Origin: Achromobacter sp. AONIH1
GTDB lineage: Bacteria; Pseudomonadota; Gammaproteobacteria; Burkholderiales; Burkholderiaceae_B
Length of the DNA: 64,000 nucleotides
Direction of reading: 5' to 3'
Assembly: GCF_002902905.1 (NCBI RefSeq)
Contig: NZ_CP026124.1
Span: 6,262,001 to 6,326,000, forward strand
The notes under the pieces were generated by a model that ran no database searches, was not told the origin of the DNA, and saw nothing but the letters and a program-made list of their open reading frames with translations. How positions within the stretch are numbered: the first letter of the stretch is position 1; each line of letters starts with the position of its first letter. The translations under genes were made by a program, and so were the position numbers. Positions 38,521 through 47,829 of the stretch are shown here, piece by piece.

Positions 38521-40091
38521 ACGCCCCGATCAGGATCTACGTGCCGCGTGACGCGGCGGCGCTGGCGGTGGATGCCGACGCGGTCGCGCGGGCGATCGAG
38601 GCCGCCGCCGAACAGCGCGGCCTGGCCGTGCAGCTGGTGCGCAATGGCTCGCGCGGACTGCTGTGGCTGGAACCCATGGTGGAAATCGCCACGCCCGCAA
38701 GCCGCGTCGCCTACGGGCCGGTGCAGCCCGAGGACGTGGCCGGCCTGTTCGAGGCCGGCTGGCTGCAGGGCGGCGCCCACCCGCTGCGGCTGGGTCCGAC
38801 CGAGGACATCCCCTACCTGAAGCACCAGGAACGCCTGACCTTCGCCCGCGTCGGCATTACCGACCCGCTGTCGCTGCAGGACTACGCCGCGCACGGCGGC
38901 CTGGAGGGACTCAAGCGCGCGCTGTCCCTGGCGCCCGAGGCCATCGTCCAGGAACTCATCGATTCCGGACTGCGCGGACGTGGCGGCGCGGCCTTCCCCA
39001 CCGGCATCAAATGGAAGACGGTGGCCGGCACGCCGGCCGACCAGAAATACATCGTCTGCAACGCCGATGAGGGCGATTCCGGCACCTACGCCGACCGCCT
39101 GCTGATGGAAGGCGACCCGTATGTGCTGATCGAGGGCATGACCATCGCCGGTCTGGCCGTGGGCGCGACCCAGGGCTACATCTACGTGCGCTCCGAGTAC
39201 CCGCACGCCATCGCCGCGCTGGAAGCGGCCATCGCGCGGGCGCGCGAGGTCGGCTGGCTGGGCGCGGATGTACACGGCAGCGGCCGGCGGTTCGACCTGG
39301 AAGTGCGCAAGGGCGCCGGCGCCTACATCTGCGGCGAGGAGACCTCGCTGCTGGAAAGCCTGGAGGGCAAGCGCGGCGTGGTGCGCGCCAAGCCGCCGCT
39401 GCCGGCCATCTCCGGCCTGTTCGGCAAGCCCACCGTGATCAACAACGTCATCTCGCTGGCCACGGTGCCCATCATCCTGGCCAAGGGCGCGGCCTATTAC
39501 CGCGACTATGGCGTGGGCCGCTCGCACGGCACCCTGCCCTTCCAGCTGGCCGGCAACCTCAAGCACGGCGGGCTGGTGGAAAAGGCCTTCGGCCTGACGC
39601 TGCGCGACCTGCTGTACGGCTTCGGCGGCGGCAGCGCCTCGGGCCGGCCGCTGCGCGCGGTGCAGGTTGGCGGACCGCTGGGCGCCTACCTGCCCGAATC
39701 GCAATGGGACGTGCCGCTGGATTACGAGGCCTATGCGCGGATCTCGGCCATGATCGGCCACGGCGGCCTGGTGGCCTTCGACGACACCGTCGACATGGCG
39801 CGCATGGCCCGCTACGCCATGGAATTCTGCGCCGTCGAGTCCTGCGGCAAGTGCACGCCCTGCCGCATCGGCTCGACGCGCGGCGTGGAGACCCTCGACA
39901 AGATCATGGCCGGCGGCCCGGCGCGCGAACAGCAGGTGCATCTGCTGCGCGACCTGTGCGACACCATGCTGGGCGGCTCGCTGTGCGCGCTGGGCGGCAT
40001 GGCGCCGTACCCCGTGCTGTCCGCCCTGAACCACTTCCCGCAGGACTTCGGCCTCGCCGACAGTCCCGCACCCGCCGCCAGCGCGGCCTGA
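38517..40091 (+). CDS. fdsB: NAD-dependent formate dehydrogenase beta subunit FdsB
   Basis: NuoF-like diaphorase subunit that binds FMN and NAD and reduces NAD with electrons from formate. Start taken at the ATG overlapping the fdsG stop, giving 524 residues. An N-terminal thioredoxin-like part is followed by GLRGRGGAAFPTGIKW (FMN region), YIVCNADEGDSGTYADR, GAGAYICGEETSLLESLEG (NAD region) and the [4Fe-4S] motif SCGKCTPCRIGSTRG near 443. Confidence 0.95.
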   Translation: MNAPIRIYVPRDAAALAVDADAVARAIEAAAEQRGLAVQLVRNGSRGLLWLEPMVEIATPASRVAYGPVQPEDVAGLFEAGWLQGGAHPLRLGPTEDIPYLKHQERLTFARVGITDPLSLQDYAAHGGLEGLKRALSLAPEAIVQELIDSGLRGRGGAAFPTGIKWKTVAGTPADQKYIVCNADEGDSGTYADRLLMEGDPYVLIEGMTIAGLAVGATQGYIYVRSEYPHAIAALEAAIARAREVGWLGADVHGSGRRFDLEVRKGAGAYICGEETSLLESLEGKRGVVRAKPPLPAISGLFGKPTVINNVISLATVPIILAKGAAYYRDYGVGRSHGTLPFQLAGNLKHGGLVEKAFGLTLRDLLYGFGGGSASGRPLRAVQVGGPLGAYLPESQWDVPLDYEAYARISAMIGHGGLVAFDDTVDMARMARYAMEFCAVESCGKCTPCRIGSTRGVETLDKIMAGGPAREQQVHLLRDLCDTMLGGSLCALGGMAPYPVLSALNHFPQDFGLADSPAPAASAA

Positions 40092-40113
40092 CGCCGCCCG
40101 CCCGGAGACCGCC

Positions 40114-42990
40114 ATGCTGGAAACCGTCATCAAGCGAGACCGCGACCTGGGCACGCCCGCCCGCGAGTCCACCCAGACCGTCACCCTGACCATCGATGGC
40201 CAGGAAGTCACCGTGCCCGAAGGCAGCTCGCTGATGCGCGCGGCCGCCGAGGCCGGCATCAACATCCCCAAGCTCTGCGCCACCGACAGCCTTGAACCCT
40301 TCGGCTCGTGCCGCCTGTGCCTGGTGCAGATCGACGGACGCCGGGGCTATCCGGCATCCTGCACCACGCCGGCCGAGCACGGCATGGTGGTGCACACCGA
40401 GACGCCCAAGCTGCGCGAGCTGCGCCGCGGCGTCATGGAGCTGTACATCTCCGACCACCCGCTGGACTGCCTGACCTGTCCGGCCAACGGCGACTGCGAG
40501 CTGCAGGACATGGCCGGCGTGGTCGGCCTGCGCGAGGTGCGCTACGGCTACCAGGGCGCCAACCACCTGGACAGCGCCAAGGACGAGTCCAATCCGTACT
40601 TCACCTACGACCCGTCCAAGTGCATCGTCTGCAACCGCTGCGTGCGCGCCTGCGAGGAAACCCAGGGCACCTACGCCCTGACCATCTCCGGCAAGGGCTT
40701 CGAATCGCGCGTGTCGCCCGGCCAGGACCAGCCGTTCCTGGACAGCGAATGCGTGTCCTGCGGCGCCTGCGTGCAGGCCTGCCCCACGTCCACGCTGCAG
40801 GAAAAGACCGTCATCATGATGGGCCAGGCCGAGCACTCGGTGATCACCACCTGCGCCTATTGCGGCGTGGGCTGCGGTTTCAAGGCCGAGATGAAGGGCC
40901 AGGAAGTGGTGCGCATGGTGCCCTGGAAGGACGGCCAGGCCAACCGTGGCCATTCCTGCGTCAAGGGTCGCTTCGCCTGGGGCTACGCCACGCACAAGGA
41001 ACGCGTGCTCAAGCCCATGATCCGCCAGCGCATCACCGACCCGTGGCGCGAGGTTTCATGGGACGAGGCCATCAACCACGCGGCCTCGGAATTCCGCCGC
41101 ATCCAGGCGCGCCACGGGCGCGACGCCGTCGGCGGCATCACCTCATCGCGCTGCACCAACGAGGAAACCTGGCTGGTGCAGAAACTGGTGCGCGCGGCCT
41201 TCGGCACCAACAACGTCGACACCTGCGCCCGCGTCTGCCACTCGCCCACCGGCTACGGCCTGAAGCAGACGCTGGGCGAATCGGCCGGCACCCAGACCTT
41301 CGATTCGGTCATGCACACCGACGTGGTGATCGTGATGGGCGCCAACCCCAGCAGCGGCCACCCGGTGTTCGCCTCGCGCCTGAAGCGCCGGCTGCGCCAG
41401 GGCGCGCGCCTGATCGTGATCGATCCGCGCCGTATCGAGCTGGTCAGCTCGCCGCACATCAAGGCCGATTTCCACCTGCAGGTGCGGCCCGGCACCAACA
41501 CGGCGCTGCTGTCCTCGCTGGCGCACGTCATCGCCACCGAGAAACTGATCGACGAAGCCTTCGTCGCCGAACGCTGCGAGGAAAAGGCGTTCCGGGAATG
41601 GCGCGACTTCGTCTCGCTGCCCGAGAACTCGCCCGAGGCGATGGAAGAAATCACCGGCGTGCCGGCCCGCGACGTGCGCGGCGCGGCGCGGCTCTACGCC
41701 ACCGGCGGCAACGGGTCGATCTATTACGGCCTGGGCGTCACCGAGCACAGCCAGGGATCGACCACCGTGATGGCCATCGCCAACCTCGCCATGGCCACCG
41801 GCAACGTGGGCCGCGAGGGCGTGGGCGTGAACCCGCTGCGCGGCCAGAACAACGTGCAGGGTTCCTGCGACATGGGCTCGTTCCCGCACGAACTGCCCGG
41901 CTACCGCCACATCTCCGACGACGCGGCGCGCGCGCTGTTCGAGCGCGACTGGGGCGTGACCATCCAGCCCGAGCCCGGCCTGCGCATCCCCAATATGTTC
42001 GAGGCCGCGCTGGGCGGCACGTTCAAGGGGCTGTACTGCCAGGGCGAGGACATCGTGCAGTCCGACCCGAACACGCAGCACGTGGCCGCGGCGCTGGCGG
42101 CGATGGAGTGCATCGTGGTGCAGGACCTGTTCCTGAACGAGACCGCCAAGTACGCCCACGTCTTCCTGCCGGGCTCGTCCTTCCTGGAAAAGGACGGCAC
42201 CTTCACCAACGCCGAGCGCCGCATCTCGCGCGTGCGCAAGGTCATGGAGCCCAGGAACGGCAAGTCGGACTGGGAAGTGACCGTGGCCCTGTCCAACGCG
42301 CTGGGCTATCCCATGAACTACCGCCACCCCGGCGAGATCATGGAAGAGATCGCCCGGCTCACGCCCACCTTCGCCGGGGTCAGCTATGACAAGCTGGACC
42401 GGCTGGGCAGCCTGCAATGGCCGTGCAACGACGAGGCGCCGGACGGCACCCCCATCATGCACATCGACCAGTTCGTGCGCGGCAAGGGCCGCTTCATGAT
42501 CACCAAGTACGTGCCCACCGACGAGCGCAGCACGCGCCGCTTTCCGCTGCTGCTCACCACTGGGAGAATCCTGTCGCAATACAACGTCGGCGCGCAGACC
42601 CGCCGCACGCCCAACGTCATGTGGCACAGCGAGGACGTGCTGGAGATCCACCCGCAGGACGCCGAGGACCGCGGCGTGGCCGAGGGCGACTGGGTCGGCA
42701 TCCAGAGCCGCGCTGGCGAGACCGTGCTGCGCGCCACGCTGACCGACCGGGTCCAGCCGGGCGTGGTATACACCACCTTCCACTTCCCCGAATCCGGCGC
42801 CAACGTCGTCACCACCGACAGCTCCGACTGGGCGACCAACTGCCCCGAATACAAGGTCACCGCCGTGCAGGTCACGCGCGTGTCCCAGCCTTCGGAATGG
42901 CAGCGCCAATGGTCGCGCTTCGCGGACATCCAGCACAAGCTGCTGCGCGAGCGGGCCCGCGAGAGCGACGCGGCGATGACGGGGAAATGA
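40114..42990 (+). CDS. fdsA: NAD-dependent formate dehydrogenase alpha (catalytic) subunit FdsA
   Basis: Catalytic molybdenum subunit, 958 residues, oxidising formate to CO2. The N-terminus is a [2Fe-2S] ferredoxin domain (C55, C66, C69, C83), followed by a His/Cys cluster region and two 4Fe-4S motifs (CIVCNRCVRAC, CVSCGACVQAC). The molybdopterin part starts with CAYCGVGCGF, which binds another 4Fe-4S. The Mo ligand is cysteine C375 next to H376 (ARVCHSPTG), not selenocysteine. The C-terminal molydopterin dinucleotide-binding domain (GRILSQYNVGAQTRR) fits bis-MGD binding. Confidence 0.97.
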   Translation: MLETVIKRDRDLGTPARESTQTVTLTIDGQEVTVPEGSSLMRAAAEAGINIPKLCATDSLEPFGSCRLCLVQIDGRRGYPASCTTPAEHGMVVHTETPKLRELRRGVMELYISDHPLDCLTCPANGDCELQDMAGVVGLREVRYGYQGANHLDSAKDESNPYFTYDPSKCIVCNRCVRACEETQGTYALTISGKGFESRVSPGQDQPFLDSECVSCGACVQACPTSTLQEKTVIMMGQAEHSVITTCAYCGVGCGFKAEMKGQEVVRMVPWKDGQANRGHSCVKGRFAWGYATHKERVLKPMIRQRITDPWREVSWDEAINHAASEFRRIQARHGRDAVGGITSSRCTNEETWLVQKLVRAAFGTNNVDTCARVCHSPTGYGLKQTLGESAGTQTFDSVMHTDVVIVMGANPSSGHPVFASRLKRRLRQGARLIVIDPRRIELVSSPHIKADFHLQVRPGTNTALLSSLAHVIATEKLIDEAFVAERCEEKAFREWRDFVSLPENSPEAMEEITGVPARDVRGAARLYATGGNGSIYYGLGVTEHSQGSTTVMAIANLAMATGNVGREGVGVNPLRGQNNVQGSCDMGSFPHELPGYRHISDDAARALFERDWGVTIQPEPGLRIPNMFEAALGGTFKGLYCQGEDIVQSDPNTQHVAAALAAMECIVVQDLFLNETAKYAHVFLPGSSFLEKDGTFTNAERRISRVRKVMEPRNGKSDWEVTVALSNALGYPMNYRHPGEIMEEIARLTPTFAGVSYDKLDRLGSLQWPCNDEAPDGTPIMHIDQFVRGKGRFMITKYVPTDERSTRRFPLLLTTGRILSQYNVGAQTRRTPNVMWHSEDVLEIHPQDAEDRGVAEGDWVGIQSRAGETVLRATLTDRVQPGVVYTTFHFPESGANVVTTDSSDWATNCPEYKVTAVQVTRVSQPSEWQRQWSRFADIQHKLLRERARESDAAMTGK

Positions 42991-43067
42991 TGCCGTCCCG
43001 GCGCGCGCGAACCGCGCGCCGGCAACGCCGCCACACCCCGCCAGCCGCAACGATACGCACGCAAAGC

Positions 43068-43889
43068 ATGAGCCAGCCCGCCGAAGACCGCCACGACAGC
43101 ATCCCCGCCCAGGTGACCCGTATCCGGGCCGGCACCATCGCGTCCGCCACGGAAGCCGACCACCTGGCCGAGGAGACCCCGGTCGCGCTGGAATACAACG
43201 GCATCAGCCACGCCACCATGCTGGCCACGCCCGCCGACCTGGAAGACTTCGCATTGGGCTTCTCGCTGTCCGAGGGCATCATCGACAGCGCCGCCGACGT
43301 GCGCGGCATCGACGTGGCTCCGCAATGCGACGGCATCGTGGTGCAGCTGGAAATCTCCAGCGCCTGCGAGGCGCGGCTCAAGTCGCGCCGCCGCGCCATG
43401 GCCGGCCGCACCGGCTGCGGCCTGTGCGGCGTGGAAACCCTGCCTGAAGTGCTGCGGCCGGTGCCGCCCGTGGCCGCCGGCGCGCCACTGCGCGCCCAGG
43501 CCGTGCTGGCCGCCATGCGCGACATGCGCGCGCGCCAGCGCCTGCACGACCTGACCGGCGCCACCCACGCCGCAGGCTGGGCCGGCGCCGACGGCACCAT
43601 CGCCCTGCTGCGCGAGGACGTGGGCCGGCACAACGCGCTGGACAAGCTGGTCGGCGCGCTGGCGCGGCAAGGCCTGGCCGCGGCATCCGGCATGGTGCTG
43701 GTGTCCAGCCGCGCCAGCTTCGAGATGGTGCAGAAGACCGCCGCCGCCGGCGTGCCCGTGCTGGCCGCCGTATCCGCCCCCACTGCGCTGGCCGTGCGGC
43801 TGGCGCAAGAGGCCAACATCACGCTCTTGGGCTTCCTGCGCAACGACGACGCCACGCTGTACGCCCATCCCGAACGCATTCTTTCCTGA
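43068..43889 (+). CDS. fdhD: formate dehydrogenase sulfurtransferase FdhD (FdsC)
   Basis: Transfers sulfur to the molybdenum cofactor before insertion into FdsA, without which the enzyme is inactive. 273 residues from the ATG at 43068 (E. coli 277); an upstream ATG at 42987 would add 27 unrelated residues. The sulfur-carrying pair is C117-x2-C120 (GRTGCGLCGVETL). GFSLSEGIID, EDVGRHNALDKLVG and VLVSSRASFEMVQK are conserved. Between fdsA and fdsD, as in other fds operons. Confidence 0.95.
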   Translation: MSQPAEDRHDSIPAQVTRIRAGTIASATEADHLAEETPVALEYNGISHATMLATPADLEDFALGFSLSEGIIDSAADVRGIDVAPQCDGIVVQLEISSACEARLKSRRRAMAGRTGCGLCGVETLPEVLRPVPPVAAGAPLRAQAVLAAMRDMRARQRLHDLTGATHAAGWAGADGTIALLREDVGRHNALDKLVGALARQGLAAASGMVLVSSRASFEMVQKTAAAGVPVLAAVSAPTALAVRLAQEANITLLGFLRNDDATLYAHPERILS

Positions 43890-43900
43890 CCCGGACCCGC

Positions 43901-44161
43901 ATGGAAATCGGCAACCTGATCCGCATGGCCAACCGCATCGGCCAGTTCTTCGAAGCCATGCCCGACCGGCAGGAGGCCGGCGAAGGCGTGGCCAACCACA
44001 TCCACAAGTTCTGGGAGCCGCGCATGCGCACGCAGCTGCTGGACTTCCTGGCCGGCCAGCCGGACGGCGAAGCCGGACAGGAAACGCTGCATCCGCTGGT
44101 GCGCGAAGCGGTGCTGCAAAACCGCGACCGCCTGACGCCGGCGGGCCGCAAGCCGGACTGA
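43901..44161 (+). CDS. fdsD: formate dehydrogenase delta subunit FdsD
   Basis: Small 86-residue subunit that closes fds operons. It starts 11 bases after fdhD. Typical features are IRMANRIGQFFEAMPDRQEA near the N-terminus and HIHKFWEPRMRTQLLDFL in the middle. In related systems it is needed for assembly or stability of the complex. Confidence 0.92.
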   Translation: MEIGNLIRMANRIGQFFEAMPDRQEAGEGVANHIHKFWEPRMRTQLLDFLAGQPDGEAGQETLHPLVREAVLQNRDRLTPAGRKPD

Positions 44162-44190
44162 GCGCGACGTCTTCGGTAGCGCCGGCGTCC

Positions 44191-44601
44191 CTATTGCAGC
44201 AACGAAACATTCAAGCCGCTGATGCGCTTGAATGCCGTATCGCCTGTCAGCATCACATGCGCGTTACCGAGCTGCAGGCAGCACGCGGCTTGCAGGGCGT
44301 CCGGCGTGCGCGTGCCGTGCCTGGCGCGTATCGCCGCCGCCAGTTCCACCGCCTTGCAGTCCATTTCCAGCCAGATCAAGTCCGGCAGCGCGAAAAACGC
44401 GTCGAACCTGGCCAGTGTGGCGCTATCGTTGCGCCGCATCGGCCCGATGCGGCACTCCAGCCATGACAGCCGGCTGAGCGCAACTCTCAAGCCCGGATGC
44501 GCGCGGGACAATCTCGACAATTCGGACTGGACCGCGCTGGCTTGGGGTTCCTGCCCTTCTATCCGATAGATCAGCGCGTTCGCATCGAGAAAGGCGATCA
44601 C
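44191..44601 (-). CDS. PIN-domain toxin (VapC-like)
   Basis: Probable ribonuclease toxin, 136 residues. All four acidic PIN residues are visible: D6 (FLDANALIY), E49 (LSWLECRIG), D101 (TPDALQAA) and D121 (LTGDTAFKRI). It overlaps the antitoxin gene upstream by 4 bases and is expressed with it. The target RNA cannot be inferred. Confidence 0.9.
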   Translation of the reverse strand: MIAFLDANALIYRIEGQEPQASAVQSELSRLSRAHPGLRVALSRLSWLECRIGPMRRNDSATLARFDAFFALPDLIWLEMDCKAVELAAAIRARHGTRTPDALQAACCLQLGNAHVMLTGDTAFKRISGLNVSLLQ

Positions 44602-44867
44602 CAGTCGCGCTCCTGCTTGAGCGCGGCGTCGATCTCGGCCTTGTCACGCGCGCCCGCGCCTGACTGCGCAAGCAGCCATTGCATGGCCGTCATGCCGAGA
44701 CGCTCGGCCGGCCGCCCTTCGATCAGGCGCTGGTAATCATCCGCCGACAGCACAACCACGGCGGGCCTGTTGCGCTTGAAGATATGCACCGGGCCATGCG
44801 CCAGGGCCTCTTCAAGGGCAGCCATTCCGCGGCGCTTGAGTTCTGCAATGGTCAAGGTATTGGTCAT
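44598..44867 (-). CDS. Phd/YefM-family antitoxin
   Basis: Antitoxin of the PIN toxin, 89 residues from the ATG at 44865-44867, which has a purine-rich GGGGGG ribosome site. N-terminal TIAELKRRGMAALEEAL, then FKRNRPAVVVLSADDYQRLIE, is the Phd/YefM dimerisation and DNA-binding domain; the acidic-basic C-terminus would wrap the toxin. The frame is open further upstream, but the sequence there does not resemble the family. Confidence 0.88.
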   Translation of the reverse strand: MTNTLTIAELKRRGMAALEEALAHGPVHIFKRNRPAVVVLSADDYQRLIEGRPAERLGMTAMQWLLAQSGAGARDKAEIDAALKQERDW

Positions 44868-44879
44868 TGGGCCCCCCTT

Positions 44880-44906
44880 CAGTACTATTTCATCAAAAAC
44901 AGTACT
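44880..44906. promoter_or_regulatory. two direct CAGTACT boxes upstream of the Phd-PIN operon
   Basis: CAGTACT occurs at 44880-44886 and 44900-44906, 20 bp apart (two helical turns), each containing the palindrome AGTACT. They lie in an AT-rich promoter stretch directly upstream of the antitoxin start. Phd-type antitoxins bind repeated palindromes, so this is a good autoregulatory operator candidate. Confidence 0.5.
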
Positions 44907-45363
44907 TACTTCGGTGCCCTCCGGCAACATCCAATTCAGCGGCAACCCGCCGCCCGCAACCTCGGCAACGCCAGCGCCAGCCTTGGCGCGTATGGCAAAC
45001 AAGCTGTTCATGATGCGTGACTCCCCAAGTGGTTTCTCGGACGCAATTACGCGTTCCTGCGCACGGCTTCAGAGTCCGAGGCTCCGATTAGCGCATGCCT
45101 GCCGACGGCCGCCCTTGCCTCGCTTCACAAAGACACCGCCGACGGCCTAGCGTCCGCGAATATCGATGTCCTGGCAATGCCCCCCCGACGCGCTTTTGTC
45201 ACGCCACGGCGATGAAAAGGGCTAATCCGATTCACGCTAAGCTATCGTCTCAGCCAAAACCTCGCGTTCCAAGCCGCCCCTTTCCGCGCGTACCTTCGCC
45301 CTTGAATCACAACACCTCCATGACCGCCCTGCCCCCATCCCGTCCCGCCCGCGGAGCCCAAGC
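44907..45363. other. 457-bp gene-free region
   Basis: Lies between the Phd-PIN operator and the methyltransferase gene. No frame has a recognisable protein or good ribosome site. Must contain the methyltransferase promoter; I could not place it. Confidence 0.45.
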
Positions 45364-46485
45364 TTGATCGCCCCCGAACTGCACTGGGAAGAAGACCAGG
45401 CCGCCCGCCATGCCCTTTGGCGCTCGGAATCCGAGGCCCCGCCGCCCAAGCGCGTCGTGGTCGCGGACGACCGGATCACGGCGGACCAGGCCTATCGCCT
45501 GGCCTGCGAGGGCACCGGGCTGCTGTGGCGCGGCGACTACCAGAACGCGCGCCAGCTGCTGCAGGCAATGACGCGGCGGGTGGACAAGCGTCCCCGCAAG
45601 CCGGCCGACACGCTGCTGGCGGCCTTCAACCAGCACCGCATGGCGCAGGCGCAGCGCGCCCGCATCCTGGGCATGCTGCTGATTCCCTTCGACGCCGGCC
45701 ATGGCATCCCGCTGCGCCGCGCGCCGGACGCGCGGCTGGCCTGCGAACAGGCTTATGGTCCGGCCGACGCGCCCTACGTGGCCTCGCTGCGCGAGCTGCT
45801 GGGCCTGATCGGCGCTTACGAATGGCGCAGGAAGGGCGTGGAGATCCCCGCGCTGGGCGGCGACCGCATCCATCCGCACTACGGCGTGTTCTCGCCGGTG
45901 CGCGGCGAATACGTGGACCTGGTGGCACAGGCGCCGCTGCCGGCCGGCGACACGGCCTTCGACATCGGCGTCGGCACCGGCGTGCTGTCGGCCGTGCTGG
46001 CGCGACGCGGCCTGGCTCGTGTGATCGCCACCGACCAGGATGCGCGGGCGCTGGCCTGCGCCCGCGAAAACCTGGAACGCCTGGGCCTGACGAATCGCGT
46101 TGAACTCGTCCAGGCCGATCTGTTTCCGCCGGGCCGCGCGCCGCTGGTGGTCTGCAATCCGCCCTGGCTGCCGGCCCGCCCCAGCTCGCCGGTCGAATAC
46201 GCGGTCTATGACCCGGACAGCCGCATGCTGCGCGGCTTCCTGGACGGCCTGGCCGCCCATCTGACGCCGGGCGGCGAAGGCTGGCTGATCCTGTCCGACC
46301 TGGCCGAGCACCTGGGCCTGCGCAGCCGCGATGACCTGCTCGACATGATCGCGCGAGCCGGCCTGCGGGTGGTCGACCGTATCGACACGCGGCCGCGCCA
46401 CGGGCGCGCCGCCGACGCATCCGATCCGCTGCACGCGGCGCGCTCGCGCGAAGTCACCTCGCTCTGGCGGCTGGCCGCAGCCTGA
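45364..46485 (+). CDS. class I SAM-dependent methyltransferase (HemK/PrmC-like core)
   Basis: 373 residues. The C-terminal half has the SAM-binding motif AFDIGVGTGVLSAVLA (near 200) and the NPPW motif (VVCNPPWLPARPS, near 265) typical of N6-adenine and protein-glutamine methyltransferases; the acceptor is unknown. The N-terminal 190 residues are helical and specific to a betaproteobacterial subgroup. The only upstream start in frame is TTG at 45364; the first internal ATG would remove over 60 well-formed residues, so TTG is preferred. Confidence 0.82.
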   Translation: MIAPELHWEEDQAARHALWRSESEAPPPKRVVVADDRITADQAYRLACEGTGLLWRGDYQNARQLLQAMTRRVDKRPRKPADTLLAAFNQHRMAQAQRARILGMLLIPFDAGHGIPLRRAPDARLACEQAYGPADAPYVASLRELLGLIGAYEWRRKGVEIPALGGDRIHPHYGVFSPVRGEYVDLVAQAPLPAGDTAFDIGVGTGVLSAVLARRGLARVIATDQDARALACARENLERLGLTNRVELVQADLFPPGRAPLVVCNPPWLPARPSSPVEYAVYDPDSRMLRGFLDGLAAHLTPGGEGWLILSDLAEHLGLRSRDDLLDMIARAGLRVVDRIDTRPRHGRAADASDPLHAARSREVTSLWRLAAA

Positions 46486-46537
46486 CGGCCTGACGAGCCG
46501 ACCTGCCGAAACCCGCCGGCCTCGGCGCTGGCGGCCT

Positions 46538-47248
46538 CTAGACCCGCCCGGCCGCCACGTTCACGCTGATGGCGATGATGAAGACATTGAAGAAGAAGGC
46601 GATCACGCTGTGCACCAGCGCCGTGCGCCTCAGCCGGCGGTTGACGATCTGCACGTCCGACACCTGGAAAGTCATGCCCAGCACCAGGGCGAAGTAGGCG
46701 AAGTCCCAGTAGTCCGGCTCCGGCGTGCCGGGGAATTCCAGGCCCTTGTGCGTGGGACTGCGGCGGCTGTAGTAGCCGTGCGCGTAGTGCAGCGCGAAGA
46801 TCATGTTCATGTACAGCCAGGACAGCACGATGCTGACCGCCGCCGCGACCATGTCCAGCGCACCGCTGGCCCCCGGGGATGAGCGCAACTCCATCCACAG
46901 CGCCATGACGATCAGGCAGGAGATCGCCACGCTGCTCCACAGCACCGCGCTGCGGCCCACGTCGACCAGCTGCGCGCGTTCGCGCATGGATTGCGGCGTG
47001 GCCCGCGTGAACGCACGCGCCGTCGCCAGCAGGAACACCAGCGCCGCCACGTCGAAGGCCAGCAACGCGGCGCGGCTATAGGACAGGCCCGCCGCCCGAA
47101 ACGCCGCGCCCAGCGCGATGGCCAGCAAGGCGCTCAGCGCCAGCCTGCGATGCGCGTGAAAGAACGGCAGGGCCCGGACCGCGCCCGTCCCATCGGGCGC
47201 ATGGCCGGCGGCCGGCTGCTGCTGCGGATCCCTGACGGGCTGCGACAT
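46538..47248 (-). CDS. DUF1345 membrane protein
   Basis: 236-residue inner-membrane protein with about five hydrophobic helices ([39 protein letters not shown], then [20 protein letters not shown] and [19 protein letters not shown]). The [20 protein letters not shown] stretch is the hallmark of DUF1345. Function is unknown. Start is the ATG at 47246-47248 with an AGGAG site. It lies 57 bp after the chromate transporter genes on the same strand and may be co-transcribed. Confidence 0.85.
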   Translation of the reverse strand: MSQPVRDPQQQPAAGHAPDGTGAVRALPFFHAHRRLALSALLAIALGAAFRAAGLSYSRAALLAFDVAALVFLLATARAFTRATPQSMRERAQLVDVGRSAVLWSSVAISCLIVMALWMELRSSPGASGALDMVAAAVSIVLSWLYMNMIFALHYAHGYYSRRSPTHKGLEFPGTPEPDYWDFAYFALVLGMTFQVSDVQIVNRRLRRTALVHSVIAFFFNVFIIAISVNVAAGRV

Positions 47249-47304
47249 GGCTTGCTCCTGGCTGATGGCGCGCCGCTCCTTGCGGCGACGCGGCAAGCTA
47301 CACG

Positions 47305-47829
47305 CTAACCGATCCCGAGCAAACCCACCATGCTTCCGGCGAACAGCAGCCACAGCGGATGGATGCGCGTGACGCTGCCCAGGATGGCCACCGCCGCCGT
47401 GATGGCGCCCAGCAGCCAGCTGTGCACCGAGGATTCCGTGATCAGCGAAGCGCTGGCGGCCACCAGCCCGACCGTCATGGGAAAGATGCCGGCCTGCACG
47501 ATGCCGCGCCAGGGCCGGTCCTTGAAGCGTTCCCACAATCCCAGCGCGATCACGGTAATGATCGAGGACGGCCCGAACTTGGCCAGGGTGGTGACCAGCA
47601 TGCCGGACCAGCCTGCCACGTGCCAGCCCACCAGCGTGACCACCATGAGATTGGGCCCCGGCGCCGCCTGCCCCAGCGCGAACAGCGCGGAAAAGTCGGC
47701 GGCCGTCATCCAGCCGTGCACATCGACGACCTGCCGCTGCATTTCCGGCAGGATGGTGTTGCCGCCGCCGAAAGCCAGGACGGACAGCTGCGTGAAGATC
47801 TGGGCCAGCGCCCACAGCGTCTGCATCAT
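47305..47829 (-). CDS. chromate transporter, second half-size ChrA subunit
   Basis: Short-chain CHR protein of 174 residues; half of the fused ChrA chromate efflux pump. N-terminal [20 protein letters not shown] and [20 protein letters not shown] are characteristic. The start ATG at 47827-47829 overlaps the stop of the preceding half (ATGA), so the two are made in equal amounts. Short-chain pairs act together with antiparallel topology. Confidence 0.9.
   Translation of the reverse strand: MMQTLWALAQIFTQLSVLAFGGGNTILPEMQRQVVDVHGWMTAADFSALFALGQAAPGPNLMVVTLVGWHVAGWSGMLVTTLAKFGPSSIITVIALGLWERFKDRPWRGIVQAGIFPMTVGLVAASASLITESSVHSWLLGAITAAVAILGSVTRIHPLWLLFAGSMVGLLGIG

Noticed and set aside
40114-42990. 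Selenocysteine-containing formate dehydrogenase
   Set aside because: The molybdenum-ligand position is an ordinary Cys codon (residue 375) and there is no in-frame TGA.
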